Below are positions 27,697 to 40,005 of a DNA stretch of 55,986 bases, piece after piece. Position numbers and translations under genes: made by a program. The stretch is from Planctomycetota bacterium (GTDB lineage Bacteria > Planctomycetota > Phycisphaerae > WQYP01), in contig JAJZCR010000020.1 of the NCBI GenBank assembly GCA_021851715.1, positions 1 through 55,986 on the forward strand. The letters run 5' to 3'. Position 1 is the stretch's first letter, and every line of letters begins with the position of its first letter. A model generated the notes under the pieces. The model was not told the DNA's origin. It made no database searches and saw nothing but the letters and a program-made list of their open reading frames with translations.

Positions 27697-27834
27697 ACAT
27701 GCTCAGACGGGCGTGCCCGGCCGCGGCCCACTTGCGAGCGGTCCATCGGCTATTTTCAAAAAAGGTGGAAGGAAGATCTGTTGGGCATAGGCCATACAAG
27801 AAGGCCCATCATCCCGCAGCACATGTGCGACATT

Positions 27835-27918
27835 TCATGCCTTGTTGACGATCTGCTGAGTGTGGCTCATGCGCCCACCCTTGCTTCGTTTGCCCAATCG
27901 GGTGGTCTTTTTGGACAT
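27835..27918 (-). pseudogene. possible truncated transposase OrfA start
   Basis: A 27-codon frame, very basic (MSKKTTRLGKRSKGG), ends in SHTQQIVNKA. The end resembles the HT.EQIV.KLR start of IS3-type OrfA proteins. It is then broken by a stop. Similarity is short and may be chance. Confidence 0.25.
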
Positions 27919-27938
27919 TTGAGCACCAATGTTCTTGC

Positions 27939-28036
27939 TATACCGTTGGCGGGGGAAAACTGAATCTTCACAAAGAAAAAAGTTGGGTGGGTACAAAGAG
28001 ATGATAACCCGGGCGATGGACCGCAGGCGTCCCGCC
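27939..28036 (+). repeat. 98-bp interspersed repeat, copy 2
   Basis: Matches 124-221 (opposite strand) at 93 of 98 positions. It lies in the repeat-rich left flank of the defence island, outside any gene. Confidence 0.85.
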
Positions 28037-28432
28037 TGCACCTTCTACCGGCGCTTGTGGTGCGAACCTCCGGCCTGCATGGTACTGTGTGCGAGTCGGG
28101 GGTCCGGAGCGGTGGAAGCATAAACTGCCGACAAGATGTCGGCGGTCCGGCCAACTGGAACAGCTGGGCCGCTTGGACCGCAGGCGCTACGATGATGTTG
28201 CTTCGGACATTGGTGGCTTGGCCTTGCGTATCGCATCCCACCAATCCTCTGCGCCTCCGCGCCGCCGTAGGCTCTACGCTCTACTTTCTACCCCCTCGTG
28301 GCCCGCAGGCCACGCCCCCCGTCGTCGCCGCCCGTCTCGCGCAGCTTCCCCCATCTTCCTGAACCCCCGCGTTCCTCTGCGTCCTCTGCGGTGAATCCCC
28401 GCCGTCGTCTCCTGTCTCATTGCGTCAACGCG
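28037..28432. repeat. repeat-rich island flank with palindrome and CTCTGCG tract
   Basis: No gene is credible here. GCCGACAAGATGTCGGC at 28127-28143 is a hairpin-forming palindrome of the kind dispersed through many environmental genomes. From about 28233 to 28396 the sequence is pyrimidine-rich on the plus strand with CCTCTGCGCCTC and CCTCTGCGTCCTCTGCGGTG words, again a common dispersed repeat type. Two further copies of the GGACCGCAGGCG word (28017 and 28179) frame this stretch. Confidence 0.5.
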
Positions 28433-28460
28433 GATTCAATTCTCCCCCGCCAGCGGTATA
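28433..28460 (-). repeat. short copy of the interspersed repeat
   Basis: Reads TATACCGCTGGCGGGGGA, then GAATTGAATC on the minus strand, matching the first 28 bp of the 98-bp repeat with two substitutions. It provides the final codons and TGA stop of the small gene at 28436-28693. Confidence 0.7.
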
Positions 28461-28693
28461 TCGCGCGCCACCGCAAGTGGTACGCCGACATTGCTCGCAA
28501 TCGCCCTCGCCGGCAGTCTTGCCTGCCTGGCACCCGCACGCTTTTCCGCAATGTTGACAATCTTGCCGGCCCGCACAACGTAGCAGGGCGTACCGGTCTG
28601 AATAGCCAGTCGCAACGCATTTCGGGCAGCGCGGCGAAGCGCGGGCAGGGCACCGAGCAGATCAGTATCTTTGGGAAGATGGCTATTTCTCAT
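28436..28693 (-). CDS. small protein, antitoxin-like, unknown
   Basis: 85 residues. GGAGA lies 6 bases before the ATG. The core DTDLLGALPALRRAARNALR and TGTPCYVVRAGKIVNI resembles small conserved proteins in which a helical N-terminus precedes a TG.P.....GK.V.. strand; some accompany toxins in islands, but no toxin is adjacent here. The last eight residues (IPLAGEN and the residue before) come from the short interspersed repeat. Function is not known. Confidence 0.5.
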   Translation of the reverse strand: MRNSHLPKDTDLLGALPALRRAARNALRLAIQTGTPCYVVRAGKIVNIAEKRAGARQARLPARAIASNVGVPLAVARDIPLAGEN

Positions 28694-28812
28694 GCTGATT
28701 CTCCAAACTCAAGCGGTTGCGGCGTATCGCCCGAACAGTCATATATTATCCATTCGTCCACGAGCGGGCGATAAATTTCAAGAAAATTATTGCATGGCCC
28801 AGCGGGGGTGGT

Positions 28813-28874
28813 TAGAATTATCTGCGTCCAAGCCCGTTGTGGGGTTGACCGGCCGAAAGGCCGTGAACGGTTAT
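28813..28874 (+). promoter_or_regulatory. structured leader-like element, copy 1
   Basis: TAGAAT (28813-28818), resembling a -10 box, is followed 28 bases later by a 28-base block (28846-28873) identical to 40314-40341. The block holds CGGCC-GAAA-GGCCG, a 5-bp stem capped by a GNRA tetraloop, then TGAACGGTTA. Just upstream a weaker stem varies between the two copies with partial pair conservation. After it comes GTAGAAAGGGGGTGATC (28882-28898), a long complement of the 16S 3' end, but only very short frames follow. It looks like a 5' leader whose gene is lost. Confidence 0.5.
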
Positions 28875-29150
28875 GTTTTTCCGTAGAAAGGGGGTGATCT
28901 TTTGCAAACATTTTTGGTCTAACGCCAAAACCCCAATCGCGGGGACCACATGTCGGGCGCTGTAGAAATCAGCTTGATGCTCAACCATCAATTCGACGAA
29001 AAAAATGTGTTTCGCGGCATGGCAAGGCGAACTCCCCCGAGTTGGGTCGGGGTGGGTTCTTATTTAAGCCCCTCACGTGCCAGAAAATTATCCGCCCGCC
29101 GCCCCGACAATTCGACGCCCATCGGGCCACGTGTGTGCGGGCGGCGAGCT
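28875..29150. other. gap between leader element and res
   Basis: About 275 bp. A 30-codon frame starting ATGTTTTTCCGTAGA at 28873 contains the Shine-Dalgarno-like run itself and is not convincing. No terminator for the minus-strand defence operon could be identified. Confidence 0.3.
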
Positions 29151-32356
<3,206 letters not shown>

Positions 32357-32357
<1 letters not shown>

Positions 32358-33022
32358 CAGGTCTTTCCCGTGGGTAATGATTCAAGGCGGGTAATCCACG
32401 CGTTGAATCGTGGGCATTGGCGTCGAATGACCGCCAGACCCATTGCCTTGGCCACCAGCACGCCGTGAGTCGGCTTCTGATATGGCGGATAAATTTGCAG
32501 AATGCGTCTCGAAGGCGCGGTTTGGGGACTGTCGTTAATTTCTTCGGGCGTCGCAAATTTGGCCCGGATGTTTTGAAAGTTATTTTCTAGCTGCGGCTGC
32601 GAAATGCCTCGCGCCAGCCTTTCCGGATCGCTGAAAAGCAGGCCCTCAAATTCATACTGCTGGATGTACGGGATGAATCGAATATCAGCACGCCATGTTC
32701 CGCCGAGTGCCCCGATCATATCATTGTTCATCGCCTGCTCGATATCCGTTGGCCGGCGAGGGGCGGCCGTGTCACCAGGAAAGCCCTTTCCCAAGCCGTA
32801 AAGATCAAGGAGCGTGGTGCAGTAGGCACTTTTATCCTGTTTTAGGAGCATTGCCACATCCCTTTTCACGCGGGCATAAGTCACGTTGCCACCCCGATGG
32901 CCGGCCGTGCCCAATAAACGCGCTGCGAGAAACACGCCGCAGTGCCCAAGATCAGGTGCGAGTACCGCGTTGACAAACGTTTCCTCGGTCTGCCCTTCAA
33001 CAACGACGTAAACCCGCGTCAT
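32357..33022 (-). CDS. DUF4276 family TOPRIM-like protein
   Basis: 221 residues from an ATG that overlaps the ATPase stop as ATGA. The start VYVVVEGQTEETFV and the TTLLDLYGLGKGFPGD segment (acidic residues 9 and 73) match DUF4276, thought to be a TOPRIM-fold relative. TOPRIM-like proteins next to RecF-like ATPases act as the nuclease or effector half in split OLD/PARIS-type defence systems; that role here is inferred. It lies between the ATPase and res, an insertion into an otherwise ordinary mod-res order. Confidence 0.85.
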
Positions 33023-34251
33023 CGAGCGCCACCCTCCGGCGGTTTGCCATCGGGTACGGTCGATGGCGGAGCATCCGATTGGGGGGAGCCTTGGCCCGCC
33101 TCTGCGTGCGGTCTTCCCCCGAAAATATTTTTCCGCCAAAGCTCGCCGAGTCCGTAGTTTTCCAGCCACTCGGAAAGATTCGCTTTGTCCAGACGACGAA
33201 AGGTCGATTGGCCATCCTCCCGGTCCACCACAATGACATCCTCCGGCTCAAATTCATTGAGCAACGCCGCCGATTGTGTGCAGACAATTATCTGCCCGCC
33301 GCTTTTGGCGGCCTGCTTGAACAGACTCGCCAAAACTGTCAGCGCGTATGGATGTAACCCTAGCTCTGGCTCATCAAAGAGCATAGTGGCCGGTGGATGT
33401 GGCTGAAGCAGCGCCGTCACCAGACAGATAAACCGTAGCGTGCCGTCGGAAAGTTGGCTGGGCCGGAATGGATAATCCGATCCAATCTGCGTCCATTCCA
33501 GTTGGATCAGTTCCGGGTTCGCCGTAACTGGGCGCAGCTTGAAATCATCGAAGAACGGAGCCGCCAGCCGGACAATATTGCGAATTTGATCGTAGGCGGC
33601 CTGGTTGGTTTTCTGGAGCATGTACAGAAAAGCCGCCAGATTTTCGGCGTCCTGCCGAAGAAACTCATTGTCATTGATCGCCTTCTGCTGCCGCATTCCG
33701 GAAAATTCACTGGTATCATTGAAATGATAGACCACCCAGCCAGAGACAAACTCAAAGGCACGCTTTGCCGGCATAGCCGACCATCCTAATTGATGATAGA
33801 CCATCCCCTTTTGCAGTAACCACGATTCTTGGCGTCTCGGCTCTGGCGATGAAATTGGATCTCCGAAATTATGCCTGACCGCTTCTGGCGGGGGAGCATT
33901 GGGGCCGTAATGCGTGGTGCTGCTCGCTCGCTCCGCGCCGATGAAGAGCTTATTTTCGGCTACGGGAACAAACCTGACCCTGTAGGCATTATTTTGAAAG
34001 TAGAAATCAGCGTCGAGCTGCCGCGTGATCTTGGCTCCAAAATGCAGGATCGCATCGGCACCGCCATGCTTGGCCACGGCTAGCTGCAACTTGTTTTCAG
34101 CCATTTCCTGAATAAAGCGAAAAAAACTTACGAAATTACTCTTGCCGGCTCCGTTGGCCCCAATGAGCACATTCAGCGGCCCAAGCTCGATATCCATTTC
34201 ACGGATGGACTTGTACCCTTTTATCGTGATACGGTTAATCGCGTTGGCCAT
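33019..34251 (-). CDS. AAA/RecF-like ATPase of defence module 1
   Basis: 410-residue ABC-type ATPase of the AAA_21/AAA_15 class. Walker A GANGAGKS (31-38), signature LSDGTLRF (about 265), Walker B MLFDEPELGLHP (about 290), then the switch strand IIVCTQSAALL, where the usual histidine is Q. A Pro/Gly-rich tail ends the protein. AGGAGG lies 7 bases before the ATG, inside the mod end, with 2 bp between mod stop and this start. Paired with DUF4276 by ATGA overlap. Confidence 0.9.
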   Translation of the reverse strand: MANAINRITIKGYKSIREMDIELGPLNVLIGANGAGKSNFVSFFRFIQEMAENKLQLAVAKHGGADAILHFGAKITRQLDADFYFQNNAYRVRFVPVAENKLFIGAERASSTTHYGPNAPPPEAVRHNFGDPISSPEPRRQESWLLQKGMVYHQLGWSAMPAKRAFEFVSGWVVYHFNDTSEFSGMRQQKAINDNEFLRQDAENLAAFLYMLQKTNQAAYDQIRNIVRLAAPFFDDFKLRPVTANPELIQLEWTQIGSDYPFRPSQLSDGTLRFICLVTALLQPHPPATMLFDEPELGLHPYALTVLASLFKQAAKSGGQIIVCTQSAALLNEFEPEDVIVVDREDGQSTFRRLDKANLSEWLENYGLGELWRKNIFGGRPHAEAGQGSPQSDAPPSTVPDGKPPEGGAR

Positions 34252-34253
34252 TG

Positions 34254-37200
34254 TTACACCTCCTGCGCTTCAAACATCAGCCGCTGAAACTCTTCTTCAA
34301 TCAAACGCACTTTCCAAGTCTGATCTTCGCGGCGGAGATTTTCCAGGTTATTGTCGCCGTTGACGTAAAAAATGTCATATTCCATTTCACGCGTGTTGTA
34401 TTTCTGTTTTTTGAACCACTGGTCCAGCTTGTCGTTGTTCATCTCGGCGATTATTCGCCACAGCACCAGCACCCGCCGGCCCTGCGGGTTTTTGCCGTCA
34501 ATAACCTTTACGCCGCCGATCATATCCACATGTTTGACCGTCAACCCCAGCAGGTAGTTAAATGTTTCAGGCAGGTCCACCGGAACGCTTTGCGTTTCGC
34601 CGTTGCGTTCCACCTTCAGGCGGTACTGATCCGGATTGGCAAAGGCATCTATATTCAGCAGCGACCCGGCCGCACCGGAACCGCGGCTTTCCACATCCAG
34701 CATGTAGGAAAGCATGTATTGTTCACGCAGATCGCTGTTGGTGTTGAGCAGGTCGGATTGTTGCTTGGAGCGGTGCAGATCCAGGTTGGCCAGAGCGTCT
34801 TCGTAAGATTCCAGGCGGAGATATTTAATTCCGTGGCTGATGCCGGTGTCGCGGGCCACGGGCTTGCCGTCTTTCCAGTCTTTGGCATAAACCACTTTTT
34901 TTATCCGCGGCAGCAGCACGGTGTGAAAATATTCGCCCATTTCCACAAGAATATATTTGCGACTACCGCCATCTTCGCGGTTGAGGTTAATAACCGCATG
35001 AGCCGTGGTGCCGGAACCGGCGAATATGTCGAGGATCGTGATGTCCTCCTCCTCACCCGTCGCGATGTAAAGCACGTCGCGTACAGCAAACACGGATTTT
35101 GCAAAGCTGAACGGGTTAGGCTCGTTGAAGATCGACTTTAGCAGCTTCGTCCCGTGGGATGCGGCATCGTATTGGCTGCCTGCCCATACGCTCTTCGGGC
35201 GAGTGCCTGATTTCATGCGATCTATTATCTGGACTTTTAAAGAGCCAGCGCGGTTCCGTGCGGCGCGTATCTCCCCGGCAGCCAGATGGTGAAGAAATGA
35301 CGGGCGGGTTTTACGCCAAACGCGCATGCGATCATCGCTATCAACCGGCCATATTTCTTGGAGGCCGGGCTGTTGGTCGAGAGATAATTTCCCAGTGCTC
35401 TCTTCGAGGTAGATTGGGTAACAAGAGTTTGGGCGCTCCAGAGGCGTTGAGTACCCACCCGTGCGTAAAAAATCCCGCCACTTGAACGCACCCGCCGCGT
35501 CTGTGTCCCCAAATTGCCGCTTCTGCTCGGCAGTCAGCTCGAAGAAGGCAATTTCCGTGTCCCCTGGGTTTAGTCCGTAGAGGAGGTAGTACTCGTGACT
35601 GGTCGCGAGAAAATTATCATTTGTCCGCCCGGATGGTTTGGTTTCGATCGTGATCGTTCCCAGTCGACCTTGCATCCCAAACACCCCATCGCATATTTGG
35701 CCCAGATTGTGAAGCTCGAGGTCGTCGATCGCTGTCGCCAAAACGCCCGTCGGTCCGAGGAGAGGCGCAGCAGTATATACTGCGTTCCAAACCATTGCAC
35801 ACCACGAGGAGTGTTTGTAGTCGTTTTTGTAGTGAAATGTCGCATCATTCGTGTTATACGGCGGATCACCGTAAATACATTTTATACGCGAGGCATAGCG
35901 TTCCCCGATGGTCCTAAGGGCGTGCGCATTGTTGCCATTAATCAGCAAACCATCCAATTTTTCATCGAGGCCATCCATGGAGGCCAGCAACTTCTGTTTG
36001 AACTCTAGTGAAAAATGGCGCGTGTCCAGCACCAAGTGTCTCTGACTTTTCAGAAATTCCACCGTGAGCGGCTTGCCATAAGCAACATCGCCTAACTTTT
36101 CCGCTTGGATCTCATCAATGGCGAACAGCTTTACCCATTCCGCCCGCTGGGCATCATTGGCGGCAATTTCCGGATAAAGCATTTCCGGGACACGATCCAG
36201 TGTGAAGCAGTAGTGCGTTTCAATGACAAATTTCTTTTTCAGCCAGAGCTTTTTCTGAAAATTTTCCAACTGCTCAAGAAATGTGATAATTTTATGGGCG
36301 ATTTTCCTGATCACTTTAATCAGGCTTAGATATTGCTCCACATGCTCCACGGACTGATGTTCAACATCATCCAGGTGCATGACTTCATTTTTAATGTAAA
36401 AATCCAACTCCCGCCGCAGGAAGCCGCCGAGATCTTTGTGGATAAAATAATCAAACTCATTACGGGCGGTGAACTTGGCCAGATGCTTGGCGAGCACCGT
36501 GCGTGTGGAATCGCTTTCCGTCGGCGCGGTTTTAGCCAATTGCGTTATCCAGGCATCAAAGCCCTTAGCCGCCAGAATGGCTGAAATCGCCTGCCGATTC
36601 AGGTCAGATTGTTTTTCCCGCCCTTCGCTGGGTCGGTATTCAAAGCGAATGTGCAATTCGCCATTCTCCTCCACCAGCGGCTGCTGGCGGCATAGGTAGA
36701 AACGCCGTTCCTTGCCGGCGGCCTGTTTGTTGTTGTCCTGTTCCGTGCTGGCCGCGACGATGCGGAAATTCACCCGTTTGCCGGAATCCAGTTTGAAGGT
36801 GTAATCCCGAAACGTTTCGCTGCTTTTAATGTAGTATTGGTCATAGTTGGCCCAGTAAAGCTTAACTTCCTCACCTTCATAGGGGATGGCGTAAACGCCC
36901 TCTTTGTAGCGGCGCTGGGAAATAAAATCGCCGTCGTTATAGTAGCGGCGAAAAAAATGAAACAAATGGGAAAAGACCGCATCTTCCAGCGCGGGAAGCT
37001 CGCCCGCAGCGCTGGCGAGCTTTCCCCGCAACTGTTTTACGGCAGGCAAGTTTTCGGCTTCGGCACCGAGGTCATGGGCTTTTTTTACAGCCGTGTCGAG
37101 GTCGGCTTGCAGAGCGGCTTTTTCAGAGACTTGATAGTCAGCAAACGCCAACCGCACCTGCGGCAAAAGGTCTTGATCCAGAAAACGCAAAATTTCATCC

Positions 37201-37304
37201 CGCCTGGCGTTCATAATGCGGTAGATGCCGAAGTCCAGATCGGCCTGATCCAGTTGGAATAGCTCTTTGAGCAGGTCGCGGAATTTTTCAACATTGCCGG
37301 GCAT
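34254..37304 (-). CDS. type III DNA methyltransferase subunit Mod
   Basis: Adenine-N6 methyltransferase and specificity subunit, 1016 residues, long for Mod. Order of motifs is the beta class: catalytic YGDPPYNTNDATF near residue 480 precedes the cofactor-binding LDIFAGSGTTAHAV near 760. The N-terminus (EKFRDLLKELFQLDQADLDFGIYRI) is typical of large Mods that accompany Res of this kind. I prefer the ATG at 37304, which follows GAGGAA; an upstream ATG at 37346 adds 14 residues and overlaps a possible -10. Its first 23 codons, RBS and upstream region are duplicated at 39424-39563. Confidence 0.93.
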   Translation of the reverse strand: MPGNVEKFRDLLKELFQLDQADLDFGIYRIMNARRDEILRFLDQDLLPQVRLAFADYQVSEKAALQADLDTAVKKAHDLGAEAENLPAVKQLRGKLASAAGELPALEDAVFSHLFHFFRRYYNDGDFISQRRYKEGVYAIPYEGEEVKLYWANYDQYYIKSSETFRDYTFKLDSGKRVNFRIVAASTEQDNNKQAAGKERRFYLCRQQPLVEENGELHIRFEYRPSEGREKQSDLNRQAISAILAAKGFDAWITQLAKTAPTESDSTRTVLAKHLAKFTARNEFDYFIHKDLGGFLRRELDFYIKNEVMHLDDVEHQSVEHVEQYLSLIKVIRKIAHKIITFLEQLENFQKKLWLKKKFVIETHYCFTLDRVPEMLYPEIAANDAQRAEWVKLFAIDEIQAEKLGDVAYGKPLTVEFLKSQRHLVLDTRHFSLEFKQKLLASMDGLDEKLDGLLINGNNAHALRTIGERYASRIKCIYGDPPYNTNDATFHYKNDYKHSSWCAMVWNAVYTAAPLLGPTGVLATAIDDLELHNLGQICDGVFGMQGRLGTITIETKPSGRTNDNFLATSHEYYLLYGLNPGDTEIAFFELTAEQKRQFGDTDAAGAFKWRDFLRTGGYSTPLERPNSCYPIYLEESTGKLSLDQQPGLQEIWPVDSDDRMRVWRKTRPSFLHHLAAGEIRAARNRAGSLKVQIIDRMKSGTRPKSVWAGSQYDAASHGTKLLKSIFNEPNPFSFAKSVFAVRDVLYIATGEEEDITILDIFAGSGTTAHAVINLNREDGGSRKYILVEMGEYFHTVLLPRIKKVVYAKDWKDGKPVARDTGISHGIKYLRLESYEDALANLDLHRSKQQSDLLNTNSDLREQYMLSYMLDVESRGSGAAGSLLNIDAFANPDQYRLKVERNGETQSVPVDLPETFNYLLGLTVKHVDMIGGVKVIDGKNPQGRRVLVLWRIIAEMNNDKLDQWFKKQKYNTREMEYDIFYVNGDNNLENLRREDQTWKVRLIEEEFQRLMFEAQEV

Positions 37305-37375
37305 GAAGGGGTTCCTCAGTGTGTTCTCTACGTCGGCAGGAAGCATACCACAGGCGATGCGCGGCGGCTATGGCG
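37236..37375 (-). repeat. 140-bp direct repeat, mod promoter and 5' end (functional copy)
   Basis: Identical to 39424-39563 except at about four positions, same orientation, offset 2188 bp. It contains a TATGCT -10-like word, the GAGGAA ribosome binding site and the mod start. Confidence 0.9.
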
Positions 37376-37480
37376 AGGAAAGTGTTGCGGATGAGTCGGC
37401 TGCGGTGCCGACTCCCCGACCCCCCGTCACTGGCAGATGAACTTTGCGAGTCTAACTCCATGGCGGCCACCGGGCGTCCA

Positions 37481-38182
37481 TCAGACCATGGCATCGCAAA
37501 AATCTTTGATGCGCTTTGCAATATCATCGAAGATCGGATCCATCACATCAATCAGCGGCTTGGCGTTAGGGCCCTGGGGCTGGCGAAACGCGTTGCTGAC
37601 CGCTTTGCTCGGGTCTTCGCGATGGAGGGCGGCGACCAGGCAGTGGTACCGGGCCTTATCTAATTTTTCCGGAGACCAGGAATTGGCCTTGATTTGGTCG
37701 CAGCCAAGGTATTTTTCCAAGCAGGCGTTGGCCCAAGCGTACGGCTCGAGTAATACCCTCACGCACAAAGTTTCGAGGCAGCCGGGGGTGTTTTCGGTTG
37801 GAAGTAGCGTGATATACACCGGCGGCGTGCCGACGGCGGCGGCTGGAGCAGCCAGCGTGCCCGTATTTGAACCTGTGTACAGGGGAAACTTCCCAGCTTG
37901 ATTGACCTGTCTACGGATTTCCTTAATGGTTTGGTCCGGAGAGGAAGCACTGTCGGCGATGATCAGGACACCCTTGAGGCGGGAAAACGATTTTTGATCG
38001 CCCTGAATTGCCGTCAACATTTTTTCAAAATTGGTTGCGCCGTAATGCTCTTTGGGGTCGAGAAAATTAAAATCCGGGTAGCCGCTGCGCCTCTTGAGTA
38101 GTGCCTTTACAAAATTCTGGTCCGCAGCCCCTTCGCATAGAAGCGTAAATTGATGCTCCTGTCGGATCGGTTCCTGGCTCAA
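37481..38182 (-). CDS. DUF3226-like TOPRIM-fold protein of defence module 2
   Basis: 233 residues, starting at a TTG that overlaps the ATPase stop (TTGA). The TOPRIM-like pattern is TLLCEGAADQNFV (Glu17) then GVLIIADSASSPDQT (Asp77, Asp83); the layout matches DUF3226. It is expected to be the effector partner of the adjoining ATPase, as in split OLD, AbiL or PARIS systems, by analogy only. An Ala/Pro-rich stretch (AAPAAAVGTPP) is an unusual insertion after residue 110. About 105 bp separate it from the mod-side repeat. Confidence 0.75.
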   Translation of the reverse strand: MSQEPIRQEHQFTLLCEGAADQNFVKALLKRRSGYPDFNFLDPKEHYGATNFEKMLTAIQGDQKSFSRLKGVLIIADSASSPDQTIKEIRRQVNQAGKFPLYTGSNTGTLAAPAAAVGTPPVYITLLPTENTPGCLETLCVRVLLEPYAWANACLEKYLGCDQIKANSWSPEKLDKARYHCLVAALHREDPSKAVSNAFRQPQGPNAKPLIDVMDPIFDDIAKRIKDFCDAMV

Positions 38183-39273
38183 GCCCGCACCTCAATTTCC
38201 GCCTCGATGGCGGCGGCGGCGCGATCACCGGGAACCACCTTGGCAACGCTTTGGCCATGGTCCTGATACATTTGTATGAGGTTAAAATCTTGCGGAAACT
38301 TTTCTATCTGCGGCACCGCGCCCTTCAGGCATTCCCAACTGTGGGTAGTAAGGAAGAGTTGCACGCCCATGCGCCTGGCGGCGCTGTGAAGAGCCTCCAG
38401 GAGGGCTGGCATCGTTTGGTAATAAATACCATTCTCGATTTCGTCAACCAGCAGCACGCCTCCCTTACCGCCCTCGATGGCCAACAGCAGTGAAATGAAC
38501 TTGGAGATTCCCGATGATACCAAGGCCAGTGGCATCTTCCGCGCTCTTTGACTCAAGCCGGCATAGAGCACGGGAAATAAAGTCGGCGATTGAACCGAAA
38601 TTTCCTGTATCTCCGGGAATTGCTGCCGTAACGTCTGCACCACGTCCTTTTCCGTGTTTTCGACACTTAACCTCGAGAACGTGATTGCGACGAGCTGCGG
38701 ATTCGACTGCCAAACTGGGGTTAGGAAATCAATGGTGGGCGCGAGGTCGGGTCCCTGATCAAAGTTTAGCTGCCCGTTAGGACCAACAGCCGCGCGAAGG
38801 GTGCTCTCGCTTCCATCGAAGGCTTTCCGCTTGAAGGCAATCGGTGCTATAGCGGAAGCTGCCATAGCGTGCCCTGCCGATGCTCCTGGCATCGAACCAG
38901 TATTGGGAACTGGCACCGGTGCCGCTATCACCGCCTTGGATTCGTCGAAGTATATTTCGGACTTCGCCTGGTCCCCATCCGAGTTAACGACGTGGAACTC
39001 CACTGATTCATTTATGGCGAAGTCAAAAAACAAGGGACTCCAGAGCGATTCGAACTGTTCCCGGGATGGGTTTGGAAAAAGAAAATTGGGTATCCCACGC
39101 AGGGCCAGGTTGTAGGCCACCTGCGGCGTAGCGCCAAGTGCCAGACGGAGACCTTCCAAAAGGGCGGTCTTCCCGGTTGCGCTTGGCCCAACGACGATGT
39201 TGATCATCCGGAGATCGTCGAGCCGGAGCTGTTTAATACCGCGAAACCGGTTAATTTCAATGCTTTTTATCAT
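38179..39273 (-). CDS. AAA/RecF-like ATPase of defence module 2
   Basis: 364-residue ATPase. Walker A GPSATGKTALLEGLR (29-36 for the loop), Walker B VLLVDEIENG (about 272), and switch strand FLTTHSWECL with the histidine near 310. The Walker A to N-terminal layout (MIKSIEINRFRGIKQLRLDD) is RecF/OLD-like. It differs clearly from the module 1 ATPase, so the two pairs are not a recent duplication. It is the first intact gene of the defence operon. Confidence 0.88.
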   Translation of the reverse strand: MIKSIEINRFRGIKQLRLDDLRMINIVVGPSATGKTALLEGLRLALGATPQVAYNLALRGIPNFLFPNPSREQFESLWSPLFFDFAINESVEFHVVNSDGDQAKSEIYFDESKAVIAAPVPVPNTGSMPGASAGHAMAASAIAPIAFKRKAFDGSESTLRAAVGPNGQLNFDQGPDLAPTIDFLTPVWQSNPQLVAITFSRLSVENTEKDVVQTLRQQFPEIQEISVQSPTLFPVLYAGLSQRARKMPLALVSSGISKFISLLLAIEGGKGGVLLVDEIENGIYYQTMPALLEALHSAARRMGVQLFLTTHSWECLKGAVPQIEKFPQDFNLIQMYQDHGQSVAKVVPGDRAAAAIEAEIEVRA

Positions 39274-39423
39274 TTACCTGCCGTTGCTGTTCACCCGGGG
39301 CCGCACCTTATCCCGTGTCAAGGTGCCCGGATTCTACTACGGCCAGTTGACCGCCGCAAATTGCCTTTTTGGCCATAGCCGGAATGGCCCGTCTGCTGAA
39401 TCAAGCGGCGGGTCGAGCGGGAT

Positions 39424-39534
39424 CAGATCCGCCTGATCCAGTTGGAATAGCTCTTTGAGCAGATCGCGGAATTTTTCAACATTGCCGGGCATGAAGGGGT
39501 TCCTCAGTGTGTTCTCTACGTCGGCAGGAAGCAT
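39424..39534 (-). pseudogene. orphan 5' fragment of mod
   Basis: The first 37 codons of the long mod frame (through FQLDQADL) are preserved here, after which the sequence leaves mod and reads IPLDPPLDSADG to a stop at 39337. It cannot encode a methyltransferase; its surviving value is probably as promoter and leader for module 2. Confidence 0.8.
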
Positions 39535-39563
39535 ACCACAGGCGATACGCGACGGCTATGGCG
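39424..39563 (-). repeat. 140-bp direct repeat, mod promoter and 5' end (upstream copy)
   Basis: Second copy of 37236-37375. The two copies bracket the ATPase2-DUF3226 module exactly, leaving about 150 bp to the ATPase2 start on this side. Confidence 0.9.
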
Positions 39564-39594
39564 GAGCATTTCAGGCGGGGAGTTCCGGCACTGG

Positions 39595-39732
39595 TCAACA
39601 GTGGCGGGTAGTGCGAGTCCGTGCAACGCCCATGCACGTGGAACCGGACCGGTGTTTGCCAGAGTGCGGCGGGTTGTTTGAGTTATTGACCGCCGAGATT
39701 TTGAACTCACGGGAATACTGTCTTCGCGTCAT
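39595..39732 (-). pseudogene. truncated IS3-type transposase OrfA
   Basis: Starts MTRRQYSREFKISAV, the helix-turn-helix opening of IS3-family OrfA, with AAAGGAG upstream, then changes abruptly to unrelated sequence (NNSNNPPHSGK) and stops after 45 residues. No inverted repeats or orfB remain. It lies just upstream of the duplicated mod 5' end. Confidence 0.6.
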
Positions 39733-40005
39733 GGTAAACTCCTTTCGCCGACATTATGCCGGCTTTGGCCCGTGTCCACCATTCTTGGGGAAGCCCAGGG
39801 CCGCATGCGCCCAACCCGCTGCCGAATTCCAGGCCGCCGTCCAGCGTCTCACCAGCCACAGAAAAAATGCCGCCGGTATCTGAAAATCAATCCCACATAC
39901 GCTTCGCTGACGCGAAATTGCCGGACACCATTGGGTGGAACCGGTGGCGGCGGCGGTTTGGCAATATCACTGGATGGTGGCTCGGAGGAATTTGAGTCCC
40001 GATGG

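Noticed and set aside
28846..28874. Hammerhead ribozyme suggested by the GAAA next to a stem
   Set aside because: The CUGANGA core is absent; GAAA is simply a tetraloop closing a perfect stem.
34251..35141. 296-codon open frame opposite mod
   Set aside because: Antisense to the methyltransferase motif region; no ribosome binding site or domain.
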